Part shown: one piece after another, positions 17,511-25,261 of the stretch | Layout of the letters: every line of letters begins with the position of its first letter | Position numbering within the stretch: the stretch's first letter is position 1 | Position numbers and translations under genes: made by a program | NCBI GenBank assembly: GCA_002398365.1 | Contig: DGYK01000031.1 | Span: forward strand, 126,456 to 167,170 | Direction of reading: 5' to 3' | DNA length: 40,715 bases | DNA from: Flammeovirgaceae bacterium UBA5008 | GTDB taxonomy: Bacteria > Bacteroidota > Bacteroidia > Cytophagales > Cyclobacteriaceae | Notes under the pieces: generated by a model | The model's input: the letters and a program-made list of their open reading frames with translations, nothing else | Told to the model about the DNA's origin: nothing | Databases searched by the model: none

Positions 17511-17740
17511 TAATACTTCATCTTAACTGTTTCCCAGGCAATTAGATTTTTGTCGTCTTGAGATTCTTCGTATGATAAATAAACCTCCTTCTTTTGTTCT
17601 TCGTTCAGGGTATTCCATATCTGCCCCTCTTTTCCAGTCTCTCTTTGCTTTAGGAAATCATAAACTGTCCGCAACAGCTGTTCATTTTCAATTCTGTCTA
17701 GGAGTTTATGTAGGTCTGATTTCAATTCAATTGTCCCCAT
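17510..17740 (-). CDS. Putative antitoxin of the ParE/RelE-type module
   Basis: 76 residues, acidic and predicted mostly helical: ELKSDLHKLLDRIENEQLLRT, then DFLKQRETGKEGQIWNTLN and QKKEVYLSYEESQDDKNLI. No DNA-binding fold is obvious. It is called an antitoxin from position: directly upstream of a ParE/RelE toxin, one-base overlap, matching size, and its own promoter box. Similar small proteins accompany ParE-like toxins in Bacteroidota. The C-terminal third would be expected to wrap the toxin. Confidence 0.75.
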   Translation of the reverse strand: MGTIELKSDLHKLLDRIENEQLLRTVYDFLKQRETGKEGQIWNTLNEEQKKEVYLSYEESQDDKNLIAWETVKMKY

Positions 17741-17762
17741 ATTATTTATTCTTTTAGTAACT

Positions 17763-17770
17763 CAAATTTA
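17763..17770 (-). promoter_or_regulatory. -7 promoter element of the toxin-antitoxin operon
   Basis: The minus strand reads TAAATTTG, an exact TAnnTTTG match, 22 bases ahead of the antitoxin ATG. The surrounding sequence is A+T-rich, in contrast to the GC-rich element just upstream. No clear -33 TTTG was found. Confidence 0.5.
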
Positions 17771-17837
17771 AGTCTTTTCAGTTGATTTTTTCTATTGGTC
17801 GACCTGTGCTTCACAACGTGATGTTTGAAAAAGTGTT

Positions 17838-17980
17838 GATACGCTACGTGCTGGCGAGGGCAAGGGATGGAGGCATGCATTGGAGCCCGAAGTGGCCTGT
17901 GTGATGGGTTGGCGACTGCCGACAGCCCGGTGGCGCTCAAAACGCATGGAATGCGTTTTGAGTAAGCCATGCCCCCAAGC
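17838..17980. repeat. GC-rich structured non-coding element (REP-like or cassette-boundary-like)
   Basis: This stretch is clearly richer in G+C than its flanks and has nested inverted repeats. A perfect 12-base stem CTCAAAACGCAT / ATGCGTTTTGAG with GGA loop lies at 17936-17962. An imperfect stem-loop of about 9 pairs lies at 17906-17928 (GGGTTGGCG against CGACAGCCC). An outer pairing GGAGGCATG (17869-17877) with CATGCCCCC (17968-17976), one mismatch, could enclose both. It separates the toxin-antitoxin promoter from the end of the acyltransferase gene. No convincing gene lies in it. It resembles dispersed Bacteroidota intergenic repeats seen beside mobile small genes, but only one copy is in this window, so repeat status is inference. 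Confidence 0.5.
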
Positions 17981-17987
17981 TTTAATT

Positions 17988-19151
17988 TTATTTCTTTGTT
18001 TTTAAACCGAACAGAAAACGCATCACATTAAATGGGCGGATAATCCAAATATAAAACGCGGTGCAACTGGCGGCTGTGAGAAAACTGATCATCCAATATT
18101 TGGCAGAGATGCTCCAGTTCCACTGGCAAACATAATAACCAATAGCAATAATTACGGACTGATGTAAAATATAAAATGGATAGAGGCCTTCGTTGATGGG
18201 TGCGAGCCAGCGACTGGGTTTGTTGAGATAGTGTTGCCCGAAGCCAATGATGGTGATGACGGTAAACCAACTGACGAAGATAGCGGTGACATCAAAAATT
18301 GTTTCGATGGTATCGATGTGTGCAGGCAATGAAATCAGCTCGCGAAAATGAAAGTAGCATGCGTAGAATGGAATGAGCGAAAAAACCAGTGCGACCAGAA
18401 AATGTTTGCGGTTATTACCGATGGCTTGCCATAATTCAGGTATTGAGTAGCAGATACTGCCCATAAGAAAAAATGAAAAGTAATAGACGAAGAAGGCCCA
18501 GTCATTCAGCAGGTCGTGTGTCTCTTCGGGAAAGTAGGGGCGCAAAATGATTTGGCTGATGAGTATTAAAATGGAAGGGATGAACAACATGGATGCAGGT
18601 GATGAGAGCACCTTGGTGCACTTTTGCCGGAAGTTTTCGGAATTGGGTGATCGCAGATATTTTAGAAATGGTAGCGCGAGCAAAGAATAGACGAGCAGGT
18701 ACAAAATGAACCAGAGGTGATGCCAGCTTAAACTGCCGCCTTCGGGATAAGGTTTGAATTGAAACACGGTTTTATAAAAATCCCAGTAGTTGGCGAATTG
18801 GCTGATACGCTCGTAATAGATTTGAGGAGGTACGATGACTAACATTCCAAAGATGAGCGGCACGAGCAGGCGCTTGTAGCGGTCTTTGCGAAACTGGCTT
18901 GCAGTGCGCGAACCAAGGGCGATAAAGGTACCCGCTCCGGAAATGAAGAGTAGCAGTTGCATGCGAAAGTTATGCGACCAGATCATCCAATATTGGAAGG
19001 TGGTGGTGAGCTCGTTGTTTTTGACATGCCAGCCCCAGTGGTTGAACCACATGCCGGTATGGAAAAACAGGAGAATGACGATGGCGATTACACGCAGCCA
19101 GTCGAGGTCGTGTCTGCGTTCGGTAAGGGAAGTGGTTTCTGTGGCGATCAT
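17988..19151 (-). CDS. Membrane acyltransferase 3 family protein (OpgC/MdoC-like)
   Basis: 387 residues with about ten membrane helices. The N-terminal motif RRHDLDWLRVIAIVILLFFH places the conserved Arg20 and catalytic-type His31 as in acyltransferase family 3; the DLDWLR form and HTGMWFN are closest to OpgC/MdoC-like members. GSLSWHHLWFILYLLVYSL near 155 is a further family hallmark. Such enzymes transfer acetyl or succinyl groups from the cytoplasm onto extracytoplasmic glycans. No glycan synthesis genes are adjacent, so the acceptor is unknown. The structured GC-rich element lies immediately after its stop. Confidence 0.88.
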   Translation of the reverse strand: MIATETTSLTERRHDLDWLRVIAIVILLFFHTGMWFNHWGWHVKNNELTTTFQYWMIWSHNFRMQLLLFISGAGTFIALGSRTASQFRKDRYKRLLVPLIFGMLVIVPPQIYYERISQFANYWDFYKTVFQFKPYPEGGSLSWHHLWFILYLLVYSLLALPFLKYLRSPNSENFRQKCTKVLSSPASMLFIPSILILISQIILRPYFPEETHDLLNDWAFFVYYFSFFLMGSICYSIPELWQAIGNNRKHFLVALVFSLIPFYACYFHFRELISLPAHIDTIETIFDVTAIFVSWFTVITIIGFGQHYLNKPSRWLAPINEGLYPFYILHQSVIIAIGYYVCQWNWSISAKYWMISFLTAASCTAFYIWIIRPFNVMRFLFGLKTKK

Positions 19152-19312
19152 TTGTTTTAGATTTTGGGCAAAGAAACGGCAGCGTAGGCGCTAAGTAAGG
19201 CTGTTTTTATAGACAGGAAGGCCGATTTTATAAAGTCGAACGCCATGTATAGCCGTTTACAACCTTTCGGCCGGGCGGAGTGTCTTAGGCATGGAAACAA
19301 AAAAATAACTTT

Positions 19313-19762
19313 ATGAGAAATGTAATCATTCTGTTCGTGCTAGTGGCAGGACTGGCAAGTTGTTCGAACGAGTCGCCTTTGAGTGAAAAGTCGAAAGAGT
19401 TGAATGCATCAAGTCAACAAAAGTGGGTGTTGGTGAAAATGACGGGTGCGTGGGGATTAGGATCGACCACAGGATCAGCAATGCAGTGGCAGGAGTATTA
19501 TGTTTTTAATAACGATGGTACGTTTAGCAGATATCGCCAACAAGATAATGCTACGAAGACTGCGACCGGCACATTTACCACAGTGACCGAATCGAATCAA
19601 CAATTTCTGGAGTTAACATATTCAAGTGGAGATGAACTGAAAACAAGTTGTTACCCAAAAGAACGATTGCAGACTGTTTCGGCAGAAATATTGCAAGGAA
19701 CCTGGGGACACTGCGATGGCCCCACGCTGGAATATGCAAAAGCCAATGAACCGGGACAATAG
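19313..19762 (+). CDS. Small lipoprotein, lipocalin-like, function unknown
   Basis: 149 residues. The signal MRNVIILFVLVAGLASC has a lipobox with Cys17. The mature part is short and beta-rich: KWVLVKMTGAWGLGSTTGSA, YYVFNNDGTFSRYRQQ, and GTFTTVTESNQQFLELTYSS. This W...F..DGTF...G.F pattern is common in Bacteroidota lipocalin-like lipoproteins of unknown function. Two Cys (in TSCYPKE and GHCDG) may form a disulfide. It stands alone on the plus strand, convergent with the AraC regulator, and ends at a G+C-rich hairpin with a T-run. Confidence 0.7.
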   Translation: MRNVIILFVLVAGLASCSNESPLSEKSKELNASSQQKWVLVKMTGAWGLGSTTGSAMQWQEYYVFNNDGTFSRYRQQDNATKTATGTFTTVTESNQQFLELTYSSGDELKTSCYPKERLQTVSAEILQGTWGHCDGPTLEYAKANEPGQ

Positions 19763-19787
19763 ATAGATGTAGGAGTGTAGGGTAAGG

Positions 19788-19810
19788 GGGGCGTTAGCCC
19801 CTCTTTTGTT
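19788..19810 (+). terminator. Rho-independent terminator after the small lipoprotein gene
   Basis: GGGGC, loop GTTA, GCCCC followed by TCTTTTGTTTTT gives a compact G+C stem and T-run on the plus strand, 25 bases after the lipoprotein stop. The hairpin loop includes the stop codon of the convergent AraC gene. On the minus strand no T-run follows, so it should act in one direction only. Confidence 0.65.
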
Positions 19811-20936
19811 TTTCAGCGTTGGTGCGCCACTCGCTGGGCGTCATGCCCACTAATTTTTTAAATGCGGTGTTGAAGGACGATTTGGAATTGTAGCCCACCT
19901 GTTCGGCAATTTCTTCTACTTTGATGTTGGCTTTTGTTACTAATAGAATTTTAGCTTCTTCAATGCGATGTTCGGCCAGCATTTCGAAAAAACTTTTGCC
20001 GAGCCCATCATTAATTGCCTGCGAAACCTGATGTACGGATACGTTGAGTTGCTCCGCTAGATCGGGCAGCGTAAAATTAGGCTGCAGGAATAGTTTCTTT
20101 TCGGTCATCAACTTTTTTAATTTATCCAAGATGAGAGCCTGATCTTCAGCAGATAGAGAAGAACTTTTGTATTTGGTATTTTCGGTAATGGTGGTTTGCT
20201 TAAAGAACCCCGACTGCCGGATCACCTGAAAGCTGATCAGATAAATGGGGATAGTGGTGTATGCGGCAAACAGATGGTCACCCATGTCATCGCGATTGAA
20301 AATTTTGACAGTGAAAATCAGTAACACCACAAGGCCTACCTGCACCATGGCTGAACGCACCTTTTGTAAGGCGGTGACTTGGGTATTGAAAAAGGATTGC
20401 TGCTTTTGCTTAAATGCCTGTATGGCCAACAATAGCCCCATCGCCAAATAGGTGGTGAGATGCGCCAAAATGATCTCCGAATGAAAAGGTGGGTTGAAAA
20501 AATCAGGAGTATCTTGAACGAACGATAAACCCGGTGGATGATAGGAACCAATCCAAGCATTGAACTTCACATCATCTCCCTGAATCAAAAAAGGAATTTG
20601 TAGTATCAGCCAAATGAAAGCTGGCGCCCAATGAAGATACCACTGCTTCGGTAGTTGACCCCGGATCAAATGGAACGTCATTAAGTAAAAAGCGGGTCCA
20701 ATGACAAATGACAGTGATTCTGAAAAATCAACCAGCCAAAGCATATTCACAATGACACCCGTGTAGCAGAGCAAAATTTCAAAACTGCAAGCAGCCATGC
20801 TGAAAATCATCACTCCCTGAAAAAAGTTGGTATTGAAGTGTCGACTTTTGGGCGAGAAAAAGAACAGGCACAAAAAAGCGGCCTGCACAATTCCTAAGAA
20901 GATGAAGATGCTGTACAGGTCAATTTTGTAGGCCAT
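19794..20936 (-). CDS. Membrane-anchored AraC-family transcriptional regulator
   Basis: 380 residues. The N-terminal 245 residues contain about seven membrane helices (FIFLGIVQAAFLCLFFF at the start). The C-terminal part, about 265-375, is an AraC-type double helix-turn-helix: FTLPDLAEQLNVSVHQVSQA, then RIEEAKILLV, VEEIAEQVGYNSKSSFNTAF and KKLVGMTPSEWR. Such 7-TM AraC proteins are frequent in Bacteroidota and presumably act on DNA from the membrane; their ligands are mostly unknown. It is divergent from the acetyltransferase operon with only 38 bases between start codons, so it may control that operon (inference). Confidence 0.9.
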   Translation of the reverse strand: MAYKIDLYSIFIFLGIVQAAFLCLFFFSPKSRHFNTNFFQGVMIFSMAACSFEILLCYTGVIVNMLWLVDFSESLSFVIGPAFYLMTFHLIRGQLPKQWYLHWAPAFIWLILQIPFLIQGDDVKFNAWIGSYHPPGLSFVQDTPDFFNPPFHSEIILAHLTTYLAMGLLLAIQAFKQKQQSFFNTQVTALQKVRSAMVQVGLVVLLIFTVKIFNRDDMGDHLFAAYTTIPIYLISFQVIRQSGFFKQTTITENTKYKSSSLSAEDQALILDKLKKLMTEKKLFLQPNFTLPDLAEQLNVSVHQVSQAINDGLGKSFFEMLAEHRIEEAKILLVTKANIKVEEIAEQVGYNSKSSFNTAFKKLVGMTPSEWRTNAEKQKRG

Positions 20937-20939
20937 ATA

Positions 20940-20969
20940 TTTGAGAGAGCACGCAAATTAATATATTTG
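20940..20969 (+). promoter_or_regulatory. Bacteroidota promoter for the acetyltransferase-mtgA-acyltransferase operon
   Basis: TTTG at 20940-20943, an 18-base spacer, and TATATTTG at 20962-20969 fit the Bacteroidota -33/-7 pattern (TTTG and TAnnTTTG, usual spacing 19-21). The ATG at 20975 follows after 5 bases, so the transcript would be leaderless or nearly so. It lies in the 38-base gap shared with the divergent AraC regulator. Confidence 0.6.
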
Positions 20970-20974
20970 AATCT

Positions 20975-21490
20975 ATGTCGTTGCAAATTTCTACTGCTAC
21001 TGTGGCCGATGCAGCCGCACTGAATCAATTGGTAAACTCTGCTTATCGCGGAGAAAGTTCTAAAAAAGGTTGGACCACCGAAGCTGATTTGTTGGATGGA
21101 ACGCGCATTGACGAAGATGCGCTGTGCGATCTGATTCAAAAAACGGATACTACTGTATTGCTATGTAAAGAAGAGCACCAACTCTTGGGATGCGTGGAGT
21201 TACGAAAGGATGGTGATAAAATTTACTTAGGCATGCTTTCGGTAAAACCGGATACACAGGGAAAAGGTATCGGCAAAAAACTTTTAGCAGAAGCTGAAGT
21301 GCATGCGCGGGCTCAGAATTGTTCCAAAATTTACATGACGGTCATTTCGGTGCGACAGGAATTGATAGATTGGTATGTTCGGCATGGCTACCACCTGACA
21401 GGCGAGCGCAAACCGTTTATTGTTCCGGATACGCGGTGGGGTATTCCCAAGCAATTGTTAGAATTTGTGGTGTTGGAGAAACTACTATAG
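20975..21490 (+). CDS. GNAT family N-acetyltransferase
   Basis: 171 residues, one GNAT domain. The acetyl-CoA pyrophosphate-binding motif QGKGIGKKLL follows the strand KIYLGMLSVKPDT at about residues 88-110. The C-terminal WYVRHGYHLTGERKPF is the usual ELYxxxGF-type ending. The acceptor substrate (amino acid, peptide, small molecule) is not evident. It is the first gene of a plus-strand cluster: mtgA starts 6 bases after its stop. Together with the promoter this indicates co-transcription with envelope genes. Confidence 0.9.
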   Translation: MSLQISTATVADAAALNQLVNSAYRGESSKKGWTTEADLLDGTRIDEDALCDLIQKTDTTVLLCKEEHQLLGCVELRKDGDKIYLGMLSVKPDTQGKGIGKKLLAEAEVHARAQNCSKIYMTVISVRQELIDWYVRHGYHLTGERKPFIVPDTRWGIPKQLLEFVVLEKLL

Positions 21491-21496
21491 AATTAA

Positions 21497-22195
21497 ATGG
21501 CTTTGTCACCCCGCATCAAAAAATTGCTTCGTAAAATCAGGAACCTCTTTCTGATTTTGTTTGTGTTACAACTTGTTTATATCATCGTTTTAAAATGGGT
21601 AGATCCGCCTGTTACCCTTACCCAACTTGGAAGTTTTTTTCAAGGTTACGGATTGAAGCGTGATTATGTTGGCAGAAAAGAAATATCAACCTATGCGGGT
21701 CTGGCGGTAATGGCATCCGAAGATCAGTTGTTCCCCGAGCACAATGGTTTTGATTGGAAGAGCATTGAGAAGGCTATGAAAAATAATCAAAAGAAACACA
21801 AACGTGTACGCGGAGCTTCTACGATCAGTCAGCAAGTGGCGAAGAATGTTTTTTTATGGCAAGGACGAAGTTGGTTTCGTAAAGGATTGGAAGTGTACTT
21901 CACCTTTATGATTGAGTTACTATGGGGAAAGGAACGTATTCTGGAAGTTTATCTGAATGTTGCCGAAATGGGCAAAGGAGTTTTTGGAATAGAAGCGGCA
22001 AGCCGACACTATTATAAAAAGTCCGCTAAGAAATTAACACGACAGGAAGCTGCACAAATAGCGGCCATTTTACCGAATCCTAAAAAATATCTCATCAAGC
22101 CGTTGTCATCTTACGTACAGCGCAGATCGTATTGGATCATGGCCCAAATGAATAACCTTGAATCCGATCCCGATATACTAGCGGTGCTTCAATAG
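21497..22195 (+). CDS. mtgA: Monofunctional biosynthetic peptidoglycan transglycosylase
   Basis: 232 residues, the usual size. One N-terminal membrane anchor at about 16-33 (LFLILFVLQLVYIIVL) is followed by a GT51 glycosyltransferase domain. Motif 1 is VMASEDQLFPEHNGFDW with catalytic Glu75. RGASTISQQVAKNVFLW, the ELLWGKERILEVYLNVAEMG stretch and FGIEAASRHYYKKSAKKLT follow as in MtgA. No transpeptidase domain is present. It polymerises lipid II into glycan strands on the outer face of the inner membrane. It lies 6 bases after the acetyltransferase gene and 11 bases before the OafA-like gene. Confidence 0.96.
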   Translation: MALSPRIKKLLRKIRNLFLILFVLQLVYIIVLKWVDPPVTLTQLGSFFQGYGLKRDYVGRKEISTYAGLAVMASEDQLFPEHNGFDWKSIEKAMKNNQKKHKRVRGASTISQQVAKNVFLWQGRSWFRKGLEVYFTFMIELLWGKERILEVYLNVAEMGKGVFGIEAASRHYYKKSAKKLTRQEAAQIAAILPNPKKYLIKPLSSYVQRRSYWIMAQMNNLESDPDILAVLQ

Positions 22196-22206
22196 TTTTA
22201 ATCACA

Positions 22207-23301
22207 ATGATTCAGCCAAAGGAGCGTATTTACTTTGAAAATCTGGATGCGCTCCGTTTTCTGGCCGCCTTAGCTGTGATGGGCGAGCACATTACGCGTA
22301 TTTTTTATTTTCCAGACGATCCGCTCAAGAAATATTTTATCATCACGATCTCGTTGGATGGTAGCGGAGGGGAATGGGGTGTTACATTCTTTTTTGTGCT
22401 CAGTGGATTTTTAATAACACACCTACTCTTGCAGGAAATACAACAAGCAGGAAGATTCCACCTCGCTACCTTTTATATCAGACGAACGTTGCGCATTTGG
22501 CCGCTGTATTTTGTTGTACTCATTTTTGGCTTTGTACTACATCCTTGGCTGGATGCTTCATTGAGTGAAAAGGCTAATCCCTCACTATACTCATTCTTCT
22601 TAGCCAATTTTGACAATATCTATGGAGCATGGCCACAAAGTGGAATTTTAGGTGTACAATGGAGCTTGGCGATCGAAGAACAATTTTATTTGTTGTGGCC
22701 CTTGGTAATTATTCTTTTGATCCGACACCAAAAGATTTTTTTGACCGCAGTGAGTTTATTTATTTTTATTTCAATCCTATTTCGTTTGAATGGAGGTCAC
22801 CGCTATCACACGTTATCGGGTTTAGCCCCTTTGATGATGGGGGCTGCTTTAGCTTACGTTGCTGTTTATAAAAATGATCGACTCGATCGATTGGTTGTTT
22901 TTCTCTCTCGAAATCACATCCGTTGGTTGTATGTTGGCTTTTTTCTTTTGATTGTATTCAACTACCGGCTCTCCAGTTATTTTCATTGGGGCGATAGTAT
23001 TGCCATGATCGGATTTCCACTGATGGCTGTTGTTATTCTAATCGAGCAGTCATTTTCTCCCAACGCATGTTTTCGTTTGGGGAGATCAAAACTACTATCA
23101 CAGGGTGGTAAAATGAGCTATGGAATTTACTTGTTGCACATGGTAGCCATCATTCTATCCGAATATGTCTTTAACCATTACACGATTTCATTTTGGTTAG
23201 CCATCGGTTTGATTGTTTTGCTAACAGCTGCTTTGGTAATTTTAAGTTATTACCTCATTGAAAAACCAATTTTAAACTTGCGTCCACAACGAAAGGCATA
23301 G
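22207..23301 (+). CDS. OafA-type membrane acyltransferase
   Basis: 364 residues with about ten membrane helices. The family motif NLDALRFLAALAVMGEHI gives conserved Arg17 and His28. GVTFFFVLSGFLITHLLLQE, FYIRRTLRIWPLYFVVL and QWSLAIEEQFYLLWPLV are hallmarks of the OafA/acyltransferase 3 family. Members O-acetylate lipopolysaccharide, peptidoglycan or exopolysaccharide. Placement directly behind mtgA suggests peptidoglycan or another surface glycan as acceptor (inference). No SGNH domain is fused at the C terminus. Confidence 0.93.
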   Translation: MIQPKERIYFENLDALRFLAALAVMGEHITRIFYFPDDPLKKYFIITISLDGSGGEWGVTFFFVLSGFLITHLLLQEIQQAGRFHLATFYIRRTLRIWPLYFVVLIFGFVLHPWLDASLSEKANPSLYSFFLANFDNIYGAWPQSGILGVQWSLAIEEQFYLLWPLVIILLIRHQKIFLTAVSLFIFISILFRLNGGHRYHTLSGLAPLMMGAALAYVAVYKNDRLDRLVVFLSRNHIRWLYVGFFLLIVFNYRLSSYFHWGDSIAMIGFPLMAVVILIEQSFSPNACFRLGRSKLLSQGGKMSYGIYLLHMVAIILSEYVFNHYTISFWLAIGLIVLLTAALVILSYYLIEKPILNLRPQRKA

Positions 23302-23319
23302 AATTAGCGTAGTAAGTCG

Positions 23320-23327
23320 TATTTTTG
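23320..23327 (+). promoter_or_regulatory. -7 promoter element for the periplasmic-binding sensor
   Basis: TATTTTTG is an exact TAnnTTTG match, 11 bases ahead of the ATG at 23339. It implies the sensor can be transcribed apart from the preceding operon. No clear -33 motif was found. Confidence 0.45.
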
Positions 23328-23338
23328 CTTTTTATTGT

Positions 23339-24694
23339 ATGCGAGTTATTCTGATTGCAAGTTTCATTTTTATACTAATTGTTGATTTATCAGGTCAAAC
23401 AAACGGTAGCAGGTGGAGCGAAGTGAAAGAAACCAAGAGGGGCACTGTGAAACTATATTGGTTTCAAAATAGTCCATATGGTTACACCGATGAATCCAAT
23501 CGCTTGCGCGGAATGGAAGTGGAGATCATGGAGGGTTTCAAGCGCTACCTACAAAAGAAATACGAAGTCGAACTCACCTATCAATGGATTCAGGAAGGCA
23601 CCTTCAACGAGGTGTTGAGTCGTGTTCAGGATAATTCGAAGAAGGGTGTATTTGGGCTGGCCGGATTTTCAATTACGGAAGAACGCAGAAAGCTGATGAA
23701 GTTTTCTCCTTCTTACATGGCGGATATTGCGGTCTTAGTTTCTACAAATGATATTCCGATTGCACGCTCCAAGCAAGAATTGTTGAGATCCATAACTGGC
23801 GCAACGGCTCTTACCGCTAAAGGAACGGTATTGGAAAAGGAGTTGATTAAAATGCGAGATGAGAATGGTGTTGATTTTAAAATTGAACACACTGGTGCCA
23901 GTATGGAGTTGATTCATGTGCTCGCTTCCCGCCAAAAGAGTTTCGGTTATTTGAGTTTGCCGGTGTATCTACTCAGTCTCGATAAAGGATTCACGAAATT
24001 GAACCGGCAGAATTATTTTACCATGCGTTATGAAGGAAGAGGCATTGGTTTGCCTTTGGGTAGTGATTGGGATGAGCCTTTAAAAGAATACTTTGCCAGT
24101 GAAGAATTTATTATCGATAGCGAATCTGTTATTGCGGGCTATGTAAATATGGATTTGTTTCGTTTTATCGAAACGTTTAATCCACAGAATGAAGTAGGCT
24201 TACTCAATAAGGAAAAGGATATTCAGCAAGTACAATTACAATTGCAGCAGTTGGAATTGCGTGATCAAACACAGAAGCAACTCTATTTGGTAATTACTAT
24301 TACAGTTGTTACCGTTTTGCTGATGATTATCGTTATTTTATTTCGAAGACAGGCGAACAGCCATCAGTTGCTAAAGGATCAGAAAGCAGAGATCGAAGCG
24401 CAATCGGATCAGATCATTGCCATCAATAATAATCTGGAGGCCATCATTCAGGAGCGAACACGTGAATTGGCGAATAAGAATAAAGCATTGGAAGAGTATG
24501 CGTTTATCACGGCTCATAAGTTACGTGCACCATTGGCGAACATACTTGGATTAGTCGCCATGATTGACCAAACAACGTTGCGCGAGGATGAAAAAGACGT
24601 GGTAGGCAACCTGAAGGATTCGGCCATGAAGTTGGATGAAATTATTCATTCGGTGATGAATGCTATCGATCAACCACCTCAGTCACAAAAGTAA
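23339..24694 (+). CDS. Periplasmic solute-binding sensor with phospho-acceptor helix but no ATPase domain
   Basis: 451 residues. A signal peptide (MRVILIASFIFILIVDLSGQ) is followed by a family 3 solute-binding domain at about 38-270, with YWFQNSPYGYTDESNRLRGM and VFGLAGFSITEERRKLMKFSP. A single membrane helix lies at about 316-336, a coiled coil at about 337-382, and a HisKA-like helix with YAFITAHKLRAPLANILGL, phospho-acceptor-type His393. The protein stops at residue 451 with no N, G1 or G2 boxes, and no such sequence follows in any frame before the next gene. It may need a partner kinase in trans, or act as a receptor subunit. The ligand is probably an amino acid or similar polar solute by family. 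Confidence 0.85.
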   Translation: MRVILIASFIFILIVDLSGQTNGSRWSEVKETKRGTVKLYWFQNSPYGYTDESNRLRGMEVEIMEGFKRYLQKKYEVELTYQWIQEGTFNEVLSRVQDNSKKGVFGLAGFSITEERRKLMKFSPSYMADIAVLVSTNDIPIARSKQELLRSITGATALTAKGTVLEKELIKMRDENGVDFKIEHTGASMELIHVLASRQKSFGYLSLPVYLLSLDKGFTKLNRQNYFTMRYEGRGIGLPLGSDWDEPLKEYFASEEFIIDSESVIAGYVNMDLFRFIETFNPQNEVGLLNKEKDIQQVQLQLQQLELRDQTQKQLYLVITITVVTVLLMIIVILFRRQANSHQLLKDQKAEIEAQSDQIIAINNNLEAIIQERTRELANKNKALEEYAFITAHKLRAPLANILGLVAMIDQTTLREDEKDVVGNLKDSAMKLDEIIHSVMNAIDQPPQSQK

Positions 24695-24753
24695 ATTTCT
24701 GATTGCTCTTATCATTTCTTTGAGGTAGGTTGTAAATTCGAAATCATGATAAG

Positions 24754-25257
24754 ATGAGCGAAATCAAACGACTACTCTGCGATTATGCCACCTACAATGA
24801 ATGGGCGAATGCGAAGTGGATCGGCTTTGCGCGAAGCCAATCCGATACAAGGCTTCATCAGTCAGTTCCCTCCAGCTTCCCTAGTCTCATTGGCACCCTG
24901 CATCACATTCTGGTGGCTCAAGAGATTTGGTATTCTATTATTGCTCGAAAAATGCCGACTACATACCGTGGCGAAAACGATTCATTTGAAAAGGAGGAAG
25001 TATTGCAAGCGCTAGCTGAAAATTTGCAGAAACTAAAAGAGAAAGTAATTGAATTGTCAGATGAAGAAATTCAATGTAAGGTGGAAACGCCTTGGCGCAG
25101 TGAGCCAATGCCGTTGAGTGATGTGATTCAGCATTGCATCAATCACAACACCTATCATCGCGGGCAGTGCGCAACCATTTGCCGGCAGTTGGGTTACACT
25201 GATTTATTCAATGTGGATTATTATGAATTTCTGAAAATTCGGAGTGTGAAATCTTGA
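24754..25257 (+). CDS. DinB-family four-helix metal-binding protein
   Basis: 167 residues. The protein starts with an amphipathic helix YATYNEWANAKWIGFARS. It has His residues at 50/51 (TLHHILVAQEIWYS) and an NHNTYHRGQ motif with His131 and His135, giving the three-His metal site of DinB/YfiT-like proteins. Related enzymes include thiol-dependent transferases using bacillithiol or mycothiol, but many have unknown roles. It starts a co-directional group; the next gene follows after 4 bases. Confidence 0.9.
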   Translation: MSEIKRLLCDYATYNEWANAKWIGFARSQSDTRLHQSVPSSFPSLIGTLHHILVAQEIWYSIIARKMPTTYRGENDSFEKEEVLQALAENLQKLKEKVIELSDEEIQCKVETPWRSEPMPLSDVIQHCINHNTYHRGQCATICRQLGYTDLFNVDYYEFLKIRSVKS

Positions 25258-25261
25258 ATCT

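Noticed and set aside
17746..17970. A 74-codon open frame on the minus strand covering the GC-rich element
   Set aside because: It runs through strong inverted repeats and overlaps the toxin-antitoxin promoter. Its composition (many Pro, His, Arg, Ser) looks like translated structured DNA rather than a protein.
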